In this document: positions 52,377 through 63,663 of the stretch, piece by piece
Layout: each line of letters starts with the position of its first letter
Position numbering within the stretch: the stretch's first letter is position 1
Assembly (NCBI RefSeq): GCF_039537965.1
Contig: NZ_BAABBM010000001.1
Span: 1,798,001 to 1,862,000, forward strand
Source: Sphingomonas limnosediminicola
Lineage (GTDB): Bacteria > Pseudomonadota > Alphaproteobacteria > Sphingomonadales > Sphingomonadaceae
Direction: 5' to 3'
Length of the DNA stretch: 64,000 bases
Notes under the pieces: model-generated
Databases searched by the model: none
Seen by the model: the letters and a program-made list of their open reading frames with translations, nothing else
What the model was told of the DNA's origin: nothing
Position numbers and translations under genes: made by a program

Positions 52377-53432
52377 GTGCCCGTCAGCCGCATCGCTCTC
52401 ACCAATTTCCGTTCCTATGCTTCGGCAACCGTCGAGCCGGGACCTGGCTTCATCCTGCTGTTCGGTGAAAACGGCGCCGGGAAGACGAACCTGCTTGAAG
52501 CGGTCTCGCTTCTGGCGCCGGGGCGTGGCCTCCGCGGTGCGCCGCTCGCGGAAATGGCGCGAGCGAGTGGCGGTGTCGGCTTTGCGGTGGCGGTAAGGCT
52601 TGGTGACATTGACTTGGGTACGGGAACGCAGGCGGCCGCGCCGGAACGGCGACAGGTTCGGGTCAACGGCGCACCGGCGTCGGTGAACTCGTTAAGCGAG
52701 TGGCTCTCGGTTCTCTGGCTGACGCCGGCAATGGATCGTTTGTTCACCGGAAGCGCGGGCGATCGGCGGCGCTTCCTTGACCGGCTCGTGCTCGCGCTGG
52801 AGCCGGGGCATGCGCACCATTCGACGCGTTACGATGCCGCCATGCGGGCGCGGAACAAGCTGCTCGCCGACGAGCGCCCGGATGAATCGTGGTTGTCGTC
52901 GCTGGAGGCGGCAATGGCGGAGCATGGGGTCGAGATCGGCAGGGCCCGGCAGAGCACGGTGGCTTTCCTTGAAGAGCGGCTCGCCAATGCTCCGGACGAC
53001 GAATTCGCTCGGGCCTCGATAGAGTTGACGGGTTGGAATGGCGGGGATTTGGCCGCCTCGTTGCGCGCTAATCGCCCGCGCGATGCCGCGGCTGGGCGCG
53101 CGACCGAGGGTCCGCATCGCCAGGATCTCGCGGTCGCGCATCGGGCCAAGCAGATGCCGGCCGCGCAATCGTCGACCGGGGAACAGAAGGCGTTGTTGTT
53201 GGGCCTCGTCCTGGCCCACGCCGATCTTGTGACCGATCGTCGGGGAGATCCACCGATCCTGTTGCTCGATGAGGTTGCCGCCCATTTGGATCCGGTGCGG
53301 CGCGCTGCCTTGTTCGGCCGGCTCGATGGCCGCGGGCAGGTGTGGATGACGGCGACGGAAGAATCACTGTTCGATGGGATTGGCCCCGCCTCGCGCTATC
53401 GCGTTACGCCGGGCGCAATCTCGGCCTCCTAG
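52377..53432 (+). CDS. recF: DNA replication and repair protein RecF
   Basis: A 351-residue SMC-like ATPase that helps load RecA at gaps. Walker A is [18 protein letters not shown] near residues 29-46, the signature is [20 protein letters not shown], and Walker B is [14 protein letters not shown]. The start GTG 52377 gives [20 protein letters not shown] as in the family. It follows the ABM-like gene by 16 bases and ends before a terminator belonging to the convergent PEP-CTERM gene. Confidence 0.95.
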   Translation: MPVSRIALTNFRSYASATVEPGPGFILLFGENGAGKTNLLEAVSLLAPGRGLRGAPLAEMARASGGVGFAVAVRLGDIDLGTGTQAAAPERRQVRVNGAPASVNSLSEWLSVLWLTPAMDRLFTGSAGDRRRFLDRLVLALEPGHAHHSTRYDAAMRARNKLLADERPDESWLSSLEAAMAEHGVEIGRARQSTVAFLEERLANAPDDEFARASIELTGWNGGDLAASLRANRPRDAAAGRATEGPHRQDLAVAHRAKQMPAAQSSTGEQKALLLGLVLAHADLVTDRRGDPPILLLDEVAAHLDPVRRAALFGRLDGRGQVWMTATEESLFDGIGPASRYRVTPGAISAS

Positions 53433-53436
53433 CCGC

Positions 53437-53482
53437 CAAAAAGAAACGGCCCCGCCGCAGCCCGAAGGCGGCGACAGGGCCG
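53437..53482 (-). terminator. Rho-independent terminator after the PEP-CTERM gene
   Basis: On the minus strand CGGCCCTGTCGCCGCC pairs with GGCGGGGCCG-type bases across TTCGGGCT, and TTTCTTTTTGG follows (53446-53437). The stem spans 53447-53482. It ends the PEP-CTERM transcript 25 bases after the stop codon, and recF stops just beyond on the other strand. Confidence 0.85.
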
Positions 53483-53507
53483 GAATCTCAAGGCCTCGTT
53501 TGCTGGC

Positions 53508-54155
53508 TTATACGAGCTGCGAAATCGGCCGCGTCTTGCGATTGCGGAAGACAAAGCCCATCGCACCGAAACCGAGCAGCATCATGCCCCAGGTCGCCGG
53601 CTCAGGAACCGCAGCAACCGAAATGCTGTCGATTTCGAACGCATTCTGGGTTGAGGTCATGTTGAAGTTGACAGCCTGGCGATCGTCGCCCGTGAGGGTA
53701 AACGTGACGATCGGGTTGCTGGTCGGGGAGGACTGGTTCCCATCCGCGAAGCCAGGGATCAGGGCAGCAATATCGGCGCCCGTGAAGGTCATAGAGCCTG
53801 CCATGGTGTTGACCGTCAAGGAGTTATACTCGTCGACTGAGCCCCAGATGAAGCTGAAGCTGGCGATATCGTTGCCAATGGTAATGTTGGCGGGCGAGCT
53901 GGTCGACGGACCAACCGAGAAATACTTCCCTACGCTGCCCAGAGGCTGCGCGAATAGGCCAGAGCTAGTTCCCGGTCCCACGATAGCCCCACCGAGGAAG
54001 ATCGGAACGGTCGAGTCGAAATCGTAAGTGATAGGCGTCGGGCCGCAATAAACGGCGCACCCTGGAGTGGCAGATACACTGATTGATGCACTTGCAGGAG
54101 TTGCAAAGCCGATCGTCGCAAACGCGGCGGCAGCCATGAGAGCCTTGATTCGCAT
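53508..54155 (-). CDS. PEP-CTERM sorting-domain protein
   Basis: A 215-residue exported protein. The signal peptide (residues 1-23, IKALMAAAAFATIGFATPASA) is followed by a beta-rich passenger (SISVSATPGCAVYCGPTPIT through GDDRQAVNFNMTSTQNAFE) and a C-terminal sorting signal: VPEPATWGMMLLGFGAMGF, then basic RNRKTR. This is the PEPxxW form handled by an exosortase, which is not in the window. The passenger has no family I recognise. It likely ends up in the envelope or extracellular matrix. Its promoter region lies in the gap 54156-54589. Confidence 0.87.
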   Translation of the reverse strand: MRIKALMAAAAFATIGFATPASASISVSATPGCAVYCGPTPITYDFDSTVPIFLGGAIVGPGTSSGLFAQPLGSVGKYFSVGPSTSSPANITIGNDIASFSFIWGSVDEYNSLTVNTMAGSMTFTGADIAALIPGFADGNQSSPTSNPIVTFTLTGDDRQAVNFNMTSTQNAFEIDSISVAAVPEPATWGMMLLGFGAMGFVFRNRKTRPISQLV

Positions 54156-54491
54156 AGAAATGCCCCTTCTCGAATCTGGTGCCCACCAACCGAACGGCGA
54201 GTCGTCAATGGTTATACATAATTTAACATTTAACGTAAATTCAACGGAATCAGGGGTTGTCCCATTTTGGGATTTGATACTTCTGCGCTTAAGATTGCGG
54301 TGCTTCTAGATCGCTAGAACATCCCTCTTTAGGGTTGGACGGTATTAAAACGAGCAGCAGGCTCCTTTCCAGCCTACGGATTGGCTGCCTTGGCGGCCCT
54401 AGACTTTTTGCTCCCTATCTCTATATTGCACCGCAGCACGAAGCGCGTCTTACAAGCGGCGTGAACGGTCTCGACATGGTTGAGGACCCGG

Positions 54492-54539
54492 CCCGCGCTT
54501 CGATCGACTTGCTCTCCAATTCACGCGGGGCGCTTTTTT
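54492..54539 (+). terminator. Terminator-like element 1 in the helicase leader
   Basis: CCCGCG (54492-54497) and CGCGGG (54524-54529) can pair across a 26-base loop and the sequence runs through GCGC into six Ts (54534-54539). The stem is short, so the call leans on the T-tract and on the better element right after it. Confidence 0.5.
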
Positions 54540-54547
54540 GACCCCCT

Positions 54548-54574
54548 CGGACCGCGCTTTGCGCGGCCGTTTTT
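54548..54574 (+). terminator. Rho-independent terminator-like element 2, just before the helicase start
   Basis: CGG-A-CCGCGC (54548-54557) and GCGCGGCCG (54561-54569) form a nine-pair stem with one bulged A and a TTT loop, then TTTTT (54570-54574). It ends 15 bases before ATG 54590, so it either ends a leader RNA or acts as an attenuator for the helicase. Confidence 0.7.
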
Positions 54575-54589
54575 ATATATGGAATTTCC

Positions 54590-55996
54590 ATGTCCTTTCA
54601 TTCCCTCGGGCTCTCGAAGCCCCTGCTCGATGCGCTTGCCGCGAAGAACTATTCGAAGGCGACGCCTATCCAGCTTCAGGCCATTCCGACCGTCCTGACC
54701 GGCCGCGATCTTCTCGGCATTGCCCAAACTGGCACCGGCAAGACCGCGGCGTTCATGCTGCCGTCGCTCGACCGGCTGGCGGCGGAGCGCCACATTCCGA
54801 AGCCCGGCCAGATCCGTATGCTCGTGCTCGCGCCGACGCGTGAGCTCGCATCGCAGATTGCCGCCAGCGCCGAGACCTATGGCCGCTTCATGCGCCTGTC
54901 GGTCGGCGTCATCTTCGGCGGCGTTCCCAACAGCAAGAGCGTGCGCACCGTCGCCCGTGGCCTCGACGTCCTCGTTGCGACGCCTGGCCGCCTGCTCGAC
55001 CTCATCGACCAGCGCGCCCTCAGCCTGCGTGAGCTCGAGATCCTCGTCCTCGACGAGGCCGACCAGATGCTCGACCTTGGCTTCATCCACGCGCTGAAGC
55101 GGATCGTCAGCCTCGTTCCGGCCAAGCGCCAGACGCTGTTCTTCTCGGCCACCATGCCGAAGGCGATCAAGGAACTCGCCGACAAATATCTGACCAACCC
55201 CGCCGAAGTATCGGTGACTCCCACCGCGACCACCGTCGAGCGGATCGAGCAGAGCGTCACCATGGTGAACCAGGCGGAGAAAGCCGCGCTCCTCGCGATG
55301 GTGCTGCGCGGTGAGTCGGTTGAGCGTGCCCTGGTCTTCAGCCGGACCAAGCACGGTGCCGACAAGATCGTGCGCCAGCTCGAAGCCGCAGGCCTTTCCG
55401 CCGGCGCCATTCACGGCAACAAGAGCCAGGCGCAGCGCGAGCGGGCGATCGCGGCATTCAAGATCGGCGAGATGCCGATCCTGATCGCCACCGACATCGC
55501 CGCGCGCGGGATCGACATCCCGGGTGTCAGCCATGTCGTCAACTTCGACCTGCCCGATGTTCCGGAACAATATGTCCACCGCATCGGCCGCACGGCGCGC
55601 GCCGGCGCGGACGGCATTGCGCTTGCGTTCTGCAGCCCGGAAGAGCGCGGCAACCTGCGTGATATCGAGCGCACGACGCGTCAGCGCATCGCCGTCACGC
55701 CGCTTCCCGCGGACTTCGTGACGACGATGGAAGCCTTCAAGCGGCTGAAGCCGGCGCCGCGCGCCGCGACGCCGCAGCGCACGGAACGGCCGCACACCAA
55801 GTCCGACCGTCGCCACGAAGGCCAGCGCCGCCAGAACCGCAACAGCGGTCAGCAGCGTCATCCGCAGCGCACGGAAGGCAATGCCGGACACCGTCCTGAC
55901 GGTCATCAGGGACAGCGCCCCGAGGGTGGCCAGCCCACGCGCAAGTTTGGCGGGCGCCGTCGCTTCGGCGGCGGCTCGCGACAGGCTCGCGGCTAG
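54590..55996 (+). CDS. rhlE: DEAD-box RNA helicase, RhlE type
   Basis: A 468-residue RNA helicase. Motifs in order: Q-motif TPIQLQAIP, Walker A AQTGTGKTAAF, Ia APTRELASQI, DEAD in VLDEADQMLDLGF, SAT, then HGNKSQAQRERA, IATDIAARGIDIP and HRIGRTARAG. The C-terminal 95 residues are basic and rich in R, Q, H and G (RRHEGQRRQNRNSGQQR, GGRRRFGGGS), a common RNA-binding tail. It unwinds structured RNA, often in cold or ribosome assembly. The leader has terminator-like elements, so attenuation is possible. ATG 54590 is chosen as start. Confidence 0.94.
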   Translation: MSFHSLGLSKPLLDALAAKNYSKATPIQLQAIPTVLTGRDLLGIAQTGTGKTAAFMLPSLDRLAAERHIPKPGQIRMLVLAPTRELASQIAASAETYGRFMRLSVGVIFGGVPNSKSVRTVARGLDVLVATPGRLLDLIDQRALSLRELEILVLDEADQMLDLGFIHALKRIVSLVPAKRQTLFFSATMPKAIKELADKYLTNPAEVSVTPTATTVERIEQSVTMVNQAEKAALLAMVLRGESVERALVFSRTKHGADKIVRQLEAAGLSAGAIHGNKSQAQRERAIAAFKIGEMPILIATDIAARGIDIPGVSHVVNFDLPDVPEQYVHRIGRTARAGADGIALAFCSPEERGNLRDIERTTRQRIAVTPLPADFVTTMEAFKRLKPAPRAATPQRTERPHTKSDRRHEGQRRQNRNSGQQRHPQRTEGNAGHRPDGHQGQRPEGGQPTRKFGGRRRFGGGSRQARG

Positions 55997-56003
55997 CTTG
56001 ATC

Positions 56004-56033
56004 CACGCGTGCGCGCTCGCGCGCGTGCGCGTG
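56004..56033. repeat. Alternating CG/GT-rich tract between rhlE and gyrB
   Basis: A 30-base run of almost perfect purine-pyrimidine alternation (CACGCGTGCGCGC, TCGC, GCGCGTGCGCGTG) that could form a hairpin with two mismatches or left-handed DNA. No T-tract follows. It stands about 30 bases before gyrB, whose expression responds to supercoiling in other bacteria. Confidence 0.45.
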
Positions 56034-56034
56034 A

Positions 56035-58569
<2,535 letters not shown>

Positions 58570-58603
58570 GAACCATAAGCGCGCAACGGCCATTGGCGCT
58601 GAC

Positions 58604-59368
58604 GTGACTAGTCCCGCGACGATCACCATCGCGTCCTACAATATGCACAAGGCCGTCGGCCTGGACGGTCGGCGCGATCCGCATCGCGTCTTGAAGGTGC
58701 TGCAGGAAATCGATGCCGACATCGTCGCCCTGCAGGAAGCCGACAAAAGGGTCGGCGGCCGCGCCTCGACCGTCCCCCACGCGCTGATCGACAGCCACGG
58801 CATGTACAAGCCGGTCCACCTCGGCGTCCGGCACAAGCGAACGTTGGAGCGGGTGCGCAAGCACGCCGACCGGCTGTTCAAGCTCGATACGCGCAATATC
58901 GGCTGGCACGGGAACGCGATCCTGGTGAAGCATCATGTCGGCGTGCTCGACTGCGCGGCGCTCGAACTGCCGACCCTCGAACCGCGTGGCGCAGTGATTG
59001 CCGAGCTGTTGATCGGCGATAAGCCGATCCGGGTCGTCGGCATGCATCTCGACCTGTCCGGCCTGTGGCGCCGTCGTCAGATGCAGGCGATTCTGGAAGC
59101 GATCGAGCGGCGTCCGCACAAGATGCCGACAGTCTTGATGGGCGACACGAACGAGTGGCGTACGGCAGGAGGCTGCCTCCGCGACCTCAACGGCGAATTC
59201 CGCATCGCGCCGACCGGCCCGAGCTTCCATGCGCGCCATCCGGTTGCAGCGCTCGATAGGATCATCGTCCACAAGGATCTCAGCATCCACGCGGCCGGCG
59301 TGCACATGAGCCCGGCGGCGCGGAAAGCTTCCGACCACCTTCCAATCTGGGCGCGGCTGTCGGCCTAG
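58604..59368 (+). CDS. Endonuclease/exonuclease/phosphatase family protein
   Basis: A 254-residue EEP-fold protein. Catalytic segments: IASYNMHKAVG, IVALQEADKR (Glu for metal), VVGMHLDLSGLWRRRQM, VLMGDTNEWR and ASDHLPIWARL. The substrate may be DNA, phospholipid or nucleotide; the sequence does not decide. It has no clear signal peptide. Start GTG 58604. The C-terminal end overlaps the convergent rpoN by four bases. Confidence 0.87.
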   Translation: MTSPATITIASYNMHKAVGLDGRRDPHRVLKVLQEIDADIVALQEADKRVGGRASTVPHALIDSHGMYKPVHLGVRHKRTLERVRKHADRLFKLDTRNIGWHGNAILVKHHVGVLDCAALELPTLEPRGAVIAELLIGDKPIRVVGMHLDLSGLWRRRQMQAILEAIERRPHKMPTVLMGDTNEWRTAGGCLRDLNGEFRIAPTGPSFHARHPVAALDRIIVHKDLSIHAAGVHMSPAARKASDHLPIWARLSA

Positions 59369-60831
59369 CCGGCGATCTTCCTCATCCGCCGCCGCTGGAT
59401 CGACGAGCCGATCCCCATCGACTCCCGATATTTGACGACGGTCCGCCGAGCGCAGTCGAAGCCCTTCTGCTTGAGCAATGCCGCGATGGCGTCGTCGCTG
59501 AGGATCTCGGTCTCTTGGTCTATCAATTGCTTGATGGCCGCTTTCACGGCCTCTGCCGCCGCGCCGTCGCCTTCCGAGGACTGGACGCCGGAGCCGAAGA
59601 AATATTTGAGCTCGAATAGCCCGCGATCGCACAGAAGATATTTGTTCGAGGTCACGCGACTGACTGTCGATTCATGCATGCCGATCGCGTCCGCGATCTC
59701 GCGCAGGGTCATGGGCTTCAGCGCCGAGACACCGCGATCGAAAAAGCCCTGCTGCCGCTTCACGATTTCCGAAACGACTTTCACGATCGTCCGGGCGCGT
59801 TGGTCTAGCGCCTTCACCAGCCAGGATGCGCTCTGCAGGCACTCGCTAAGCCAAGCGCGCGACGTCTTGTCCTGGGGGCCGGACTTCAATTCCTGATAGT
59901 AACGTCGATTGACCAGCAGCCGCGGCAGAGTCGACTGATTAAGCTCAACGGCGTAGCCGCCCCGAGTCCGGCGGATGAACACGTCGGGCGCGACATCCTC
60001 TGCGGCCGACACGGAAAATTGGCAGCCCGGCTTGGGGTCGTAGGCGCGAAGCTCGCGGATCATGTCCGCCAAGTCTTCATCGTCGACACCGCAAATGCGC
60101 TTGAGATCGTTCGTGCGGCCCTTCGACAGCAGGTCGAGATTGTCGATCAGGCGCGCCATTGCCGGATCGTAGCGGTCGGCCGCTTTCGCCTGCAGCGCCA
60201 GGCACTCGGCAAGCGAGCGGGCGCCGATGCCCGCGGGATCGAGGTCCTGAACGATCGCCAGTGCCTGTTCGACCAGTGGCGGCGGCGCGCCCGTCAGCTC
60301 CGCAATCTGCTCCAGCGGAACGGTCAGATAGCCGGTCTCGTCGAGCGCTTCTGCGATTACGCGAGCAAGGTTGCCGACATCCCCGCCGATGCCGTGAAGC
60401 TGGTCGAGCAGATGCTCGGCGAGTGATGTCGCGGCGTATTCAACCCGTTCGAAATCAAAGGCTTCGTCGGAGACGGATGACGTCACGACGTCGGAAAAGC
60501 TGTCCGTCTCCAGGGCCTCCGATGTCCAATCCCTGTCGAGCGGGCGGTCGTCGTCCGCATGACCCATGATCAGATTGTCGGCCCCCGGGTCTTCCGGTCC
60601 GTCCTCCCCGCCTTCGCCGCCATCGGAATCGTCGGTGACGAATTCGGCAGCCTGCTGCTCGTCGCCTTCCTCGCCACGCGCCTCGAGCAGAGGGTTCTTC
60701 GAAATTTCCTCGGCGAGGAAAGTCTCCAGCTCCATGTTCGACAATTGAAGCAGCTGGATCGCCTGGCGCAGCTGCGGCGTAAGGACCAGCTGCTGGCTTT
60801 GGCGGATGCTTAAGGAGGGCCCCAAGCCCAT
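59365..60831 (-). CDS. rpoN: RNA polymerase sigma-54 factor
   Basis: A 488-residue sigma factor. Region I is GPSLSIRQSQQLVLTPQLRQ and the following helix; an acidic region II (EGDEQQAAEFVTDDSDGGEG) is typical; the core-binding and DNA-binding parts end in the RpoN box ARRTVVKYRES near residue 460. It needs AAA+ activators, none visible here. It lies with lptB, lptA and lptC as in many proteobacteria, but hpf and ptsN, its usual downstream neighbours, are 58 kb away. Confidence 0.96.
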   Translation of the reverse strand: MGLGPSLSIRQSQQLVLTPQLRQAIQLLQLSNMELETFLAEEISKNPLLEARGEEGDEQQAAEFVTDDSDGGEGGEDGPEDPGADNLIMGHADDDRPLDRDWTSEALETDSFSDVVTSSVSDEAFDFERVEYAATSLAEHLLDQLHGIGGDVGNLARVIAEALDETGYLTVPLEQIAELTGAPPPLVEQALAIVQDLDPAGIGARSLAECLALQAKAADRYDPAMARLIDNLDLLSKGRTNDLKRICGVDDEDLADMIRELRAYDPKPGCQFSVSAAEDVAPDVFIRRTRGGYAVELNQSTLPRLLVNRRYYQELKSGPQDKTSRAWLSECLQSASWLVKALDQRARTIVKVVSEIVKRQQGFFDRGVSALKPMTLREIADAIGMHESTVSRVTSNKYLLCDRGLFELKYFFGSGVQSSEGDGAAAEAVKAAIKQLIDQETEILSDDAIAALLKQKGFDCARRTVVKYRESMGIGSSIQRRRMRKIAG

Positions 60832-60842
60832 GGCGATCCGTC

Positions 60843-61616
60843 CTAGAGCGCGAAGCTCTCGCCGAGGTACAGGCGCCGGACCTCCTGGTCGGCGACCAAC
60901 GCTTCGGGAGTACCCTGGAACAGCACCTGACCGTCGTAGATGATGCAGGCGCGATCGACGATGTCGAGCGTCTCGCGGACATTATGGTCGGTGATCAACA
61001 CGCCGATTCCGCGCTGCTTCAGGTCGCGGACCAGCTCGCGGATATCGGCGATGGAAATGGGATCGATGCCGGCGAACGGCTCGTCGAGCAGCATGATCGA
61101 CGGATCGGCCGCAAGCGCACGGGCGATCTCGCAACGTCGCCGCTCACCGCCCGATAGCGCCATGGCGGCCGAATCGCGAAGGCCGGCGAGGCCGAATTCG
61201 TTCAGCAACTGCTCCAGCCGGTCGCTCCGCGCCTGGCGGTCGGGTTCGGCAACTTCCAGCACTGCCAGAATATTCCCCTCGACCGTGAGCCCGCGGAAGA
61301 TCGACGTTTCCTGCGGCAGGTAACCGAGGCCCAGGATCGCACGCCGGTACATCGGCAGTTCGGTAATGTCCTGGTTGTCGAGGAAGATGCGTCCGCTGTC
61401 CGGCTTCACCAGCCCCATGACCGAATAGAAGCAGGTGGTCTTGCCGGCGCCGTTGGGGCCTAGCAGCCCGACAACCTCGCCCCGGCGAACGTCGAGCGAC
61501 ACGTCGTGGAGCACGGCGCGGCGGTCATAGGCCTTGGCAATGGAGCGGACTTCAAGCCCGTCTATCCCTTGCCGCGCGTCGGCTGCTGGTCTCGCAAAGG
61601 CCGCAGCCTCGTTCAT
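60843..61616 (-). CDS. lptB: LPS export ABC transporter ATPase LptB
   Basis: A 257-residue cytoplasmic ATPase driving lipopolysaccharide extraction from the inner membrane with LptFG. Walker A is GPNGAGKTTCF, the signature ALSGGERRRCEIARALA, Walker B IMLLDEPFAG, H-loop ITDHNVRETL. The N-terminal 20 residues (NEAAAFARPAADARQGIDGL) are an extension before the family start EVRSIAKAYDRRAVLHDV. The gene overlaps lptA by one base (TGATG) and is followed by rpoN after 11 bases. Confidence 0.95.
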   Translation of the reverse strand: MNEAAAFARPAADARQGIDGLEVRSIAKAYDRRAVLHDVSLDVRRGEVVGLLGPNGAGKTTCFYSVMGLVKPDSGRIFLDNQDITELPMYRRAILGLGYLPQETSIFRGLTVEGNILAVLEVAEPDRQARSDRLEQLLNEFGLAGLRDSAAMALSGGERRRCEIARALAADPSIMLLDEPFAGIDPISIADIRELVRDLKQRGIGVLITDHNVRETLDIVDRACIIYDGQVLFQGTPEALVADQEVRRLYLGESFAL

Positions 61617-62176
61617 CAGCTTCCGTTCTTCTGTGGCACCGTGAAGTGGCCCGTTACGCGGCCGCCGCTCGAATTGACGCCCGGTGGGCCGCCATCGACG
61701 ACTGCACGTCCTGTCTCGAGGTTGATCACCAGCCGCTGGCCATTGACGATATTCGGCCCACGCGTGAGCTGCACGTTGCCGATCAGCGTGATTAGCTTGG
61801 CGTCGAGATCGTAGATGCCAAAGTCGCCCTTGGCCGTTTCGGACGGACTGCGGACGACGACGCCGCCTGCTGCGTCGAGCCGGCGGATCTGGACGCCACG
61901 GGCGCCCTGCTTGCCGCCGGAATAAGCGACGGTGAGGCGCGCGGTGTCGAGGTTGAGTTCGGCCTGCGTCACATGAACGTTACCGGCGAAGATCGCGCGG
62001 TCGGCGCGGTCCTGCACTTCGATGCGGTCCGCGGTGACATCGACCGGCGCATTGCTGTTGTGTCCCTTGAGCGCCGAAGTCGGCTGTTCCTGGCGCACCT
62101 GTGCGACCGCAACGCCGGTCGCCGCGACGGCAAGGCTGGTTGCAAGGATGATGCCAATGGAACGCATGCCCCTCAC
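61616..62176 (-). CDS. lptA: Periplasmic LPS bridge protein LptA
   Basis: A 186-residue exported protein. Signal peptide about residues 1-25 (GIILATSLAVAATGVAVAQ). The OstA-like core is VDVTADRIEVQDRADRAIFA, GNVHVTQAELNLDTARLTV, GGVVVRSPSETAKGDFGIYD and GNVQLTRGPNIVNGQRLVIN, the beta-jellyroll strands that form the LPS bridge. GTG 62176 overlaps the lptC stop (GTGA); ATG 62167 is a possible alternative start. Shorter than many but complete. Confidence 0.93.
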   Translation of the reverse strand: MRGMRSIGIILATSLAVAATGVAVAQVRQEQPTSALKGHNSNAPVDVTADRIEVQDRADRAIFAGNVHVTQAELNLDTARLTVAYSGGKQGARGVQIRRLDAAGGVVVRSPSETAKGDFGIYDLDAKLITLIGNVQLTRGPNIVNGQRLVINLETGRAVVDGGPPGVNSSGGRVTGHFTVPQKNGS

Positions 62177-62811
62177 TTGACCGCCCCTTGCACGATTTTC
62201 AAGCGAGCGCCGCCATCTAAGACGACACTCCGGCTGCCCAGGTCGGCATGAAGCCGCGCCGCCTGGAACTGCCCGAGGCGCATTTGGCCCGAAACCGGGC
62301 CGCCGCTGTTGAGCTGCCGACTGTTGAGGTCGACCATGACGTCGCTGGTCGCGAGCCGGTAGCCGTCGCCGCCGGTCACGCGGACCGGGCCGTTGATCAG
62401 CACCTGCTTGCGGTCGAGATTATACTTTCCCGTATTCGCCGCGATGGTCACCGGCCCCTGCGGCTGCTCGAGCTGGGCGAGCATTCCGTTGATGTCGACG
62501 ACAGGCACGTCGCTGCTGCGCTGGATCGCGTTATTCGCGTTGATAACAAACTTCTGCCCCTTGTCGTCACTCCCCACGTAGCGAGCGGATTCGACTCGCA
62601 TGCGTTCTTGCGCACTTTGCACTTTTTTCTTGTCGAGGATGAAGCTGACGTCGCCCTTGCGATCTAGCGGGGCGAGGGCGAGCACCGCGATCAGCACGCC
62701 AACCGCGCTCGGCAGCAGGATCTTGGTCCAGCGCACCAGACGGTCATGCGCGCTTCCGGGCACCGCCCAGCGCTGCTTGCCGGTCCGCTGGCGGATGGTC
62801 ACGTCAGCCAC
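62173..62811 (-). CDS. lptC: LPS export system protein LptC
   Basis: A 212-residue inner-membrane protein. One membrane helix (ILLPSAVGVLIAVLALAPL, residues about 31-50) and a periplasmic domain of OstA-type strands: DVSFILDKKKVQSAQERMRV, KFVINANNAIQRSSDVPVVD, LDRKQVLINGPVRVTGGDGY and ATSDVMVDLNSRQLNSGGPV. It links LptB2FG to LptA. It is the first gene of the lptC-lptA-lptB run, directly after rnd. Confidence 0.93.
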   Translation of the reverse strand: MADVTIRQRTGKQRWAVPGSAHDRLVRWTKILLPSAVGVLIAVLALAPLDRKGDVSFILDKKKVQSAQERMRVESARYVGSDDKGQKFVINANNAIQRSSDVPVVDINGMLAQLEQPQGPVTIAANTGKYNLDRKQVLINGPVRVTGGDGYRLATSDVMVDLNSRQLNSGGPVSGQMRLGQFQAARLHADLGSRSVVLDGGARLKIVQGAVK

Positions 62812-62819
62812 GGCTGCAA

Positions 62820-63443
62820 TCAGCCATCATGCGCCAGGATGTCCTGGTCGGCCCAACCGGCGATGTCGAGCAGGGCCCGAGCCGGAAGGAAGTCAAAGCA
62901 GGCCTGCGCGAGCGGCATGCGCCCTTCGCGCTCGAGCCGCTCGTCGAGCTTCTCTTTCAGCGCATGAAGGTAGCGGACGTCGCTCGCCGCATACTCGCGC
63001 TGCGCCTCCGAGAGCTCGGGCGCGCCCCAGTCGCTCGACTGTTGCTGCTTCGACAGGTCGACGTTCAGCACTTCCTTGACCAGGTCCTTGAGGCCGTGGC
63101 GATCGGTGTAAGTGCGAACGAGCCGGGATGCGGTACGCGTGCAATAGAGCGGCGCGGCCATGATCCCAAGATAGGCCTGCATGATCCCGACGTCGAACCG
63201 CGCGAAATGATAGAGCTTAAGCCGATTCGGATCGCCCAACAGGGCCTTGAGCCTTGGCGCCGCAAAATTGCTCCCCCGCCGGAAGCGGACGAGATGCTCA
63301 TCGCCCTTGCCGTCCGACAGTTGCACCAGGCACAGCCGGTCGCGCCCGGGAATCAGTCCCATCGCCTCGGTGTCGACGGCAATCGGGCCGTCGCCGAACG
63401 AAACGTCGGCGGGAAGATCCTCCTCGTGGAAATGAACGGCCAT
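62820..63443 (-). CDS. Ribonuclease D-like 3'-5' exonuclease
   Basis: A 207-residue cytoplasmic protein with only the exonuclease domain; the HRDC domains of full RNase D (about 375 residues) are absent. DEDDy motifs: IAVDTEAMGL, LYHFARFDVGIMQAYLG and AQREYAASDVRYLHAL. Such short forms are frequent in sphingomonads as I recall. ATG complement 63441-63443 begins AVHFHEEDLPADVS; upstream the frame is open without match. It leads into lptC with a small gap, and lies opposite the cold-shock gene. Confidence 0.88.
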   Translation of the reverse strand: MAVHFHEEDLPADVSFGDGPIAVDTEAMGLIPGRDRLCLVQLSDGKGDEHLVRFRRGSNFAAPRLKALLGDPNRLKLYHFARFDVGIMQAYLGIMAAPLYCTRTASRLVRTYTDRHGLKDLVKEVLNVDLSKQQQSSDWGAPELSEAQREYAASDVRYLHALKEKLDERLEREGRMPLAQACFDFLPARALLDIAGWADQDILAHDG

Positions 63444-63663
63444 TGGCACTCCTGAAGCGACTTGATGGGCCCGCTTTAGTCCGCGTGACACCCTCCATTC
63501 CAGCCCTACTGATTCTGTTCCAGATTGAATCACTAGAGCCGCTGATAATTTTGAGCTAAGGACGTGAACGGTGCGTGAGTGAGACACGTGCCGTGACCGG
63601 TTGCGCCAGGGGCCCAGCGCGTTGGTTCTATCTCATTGCGGGCACACGGAAGTTTAGGACGGC

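Larger units (their letters stand above)
54156..54589. other. 434-base gap between the PEP-CTERM gene and the helicase gene
   Basis: No convincing protein gene is seen. Base composition is visibly poorer in GC near 54200-54300. It holds inverted repeats TCCCA-TTT-TGGGA (54260-54272) and TTCTAG-ATCG-CTAGAA (54304-54319), the promoter of the PEP-CTERM gene, and two terminator-like elements (54492-54539 and 54548-54574) close to the helicase start. The right half probably is the helicase leader or carries a small RNA. Confidence 0.6.
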
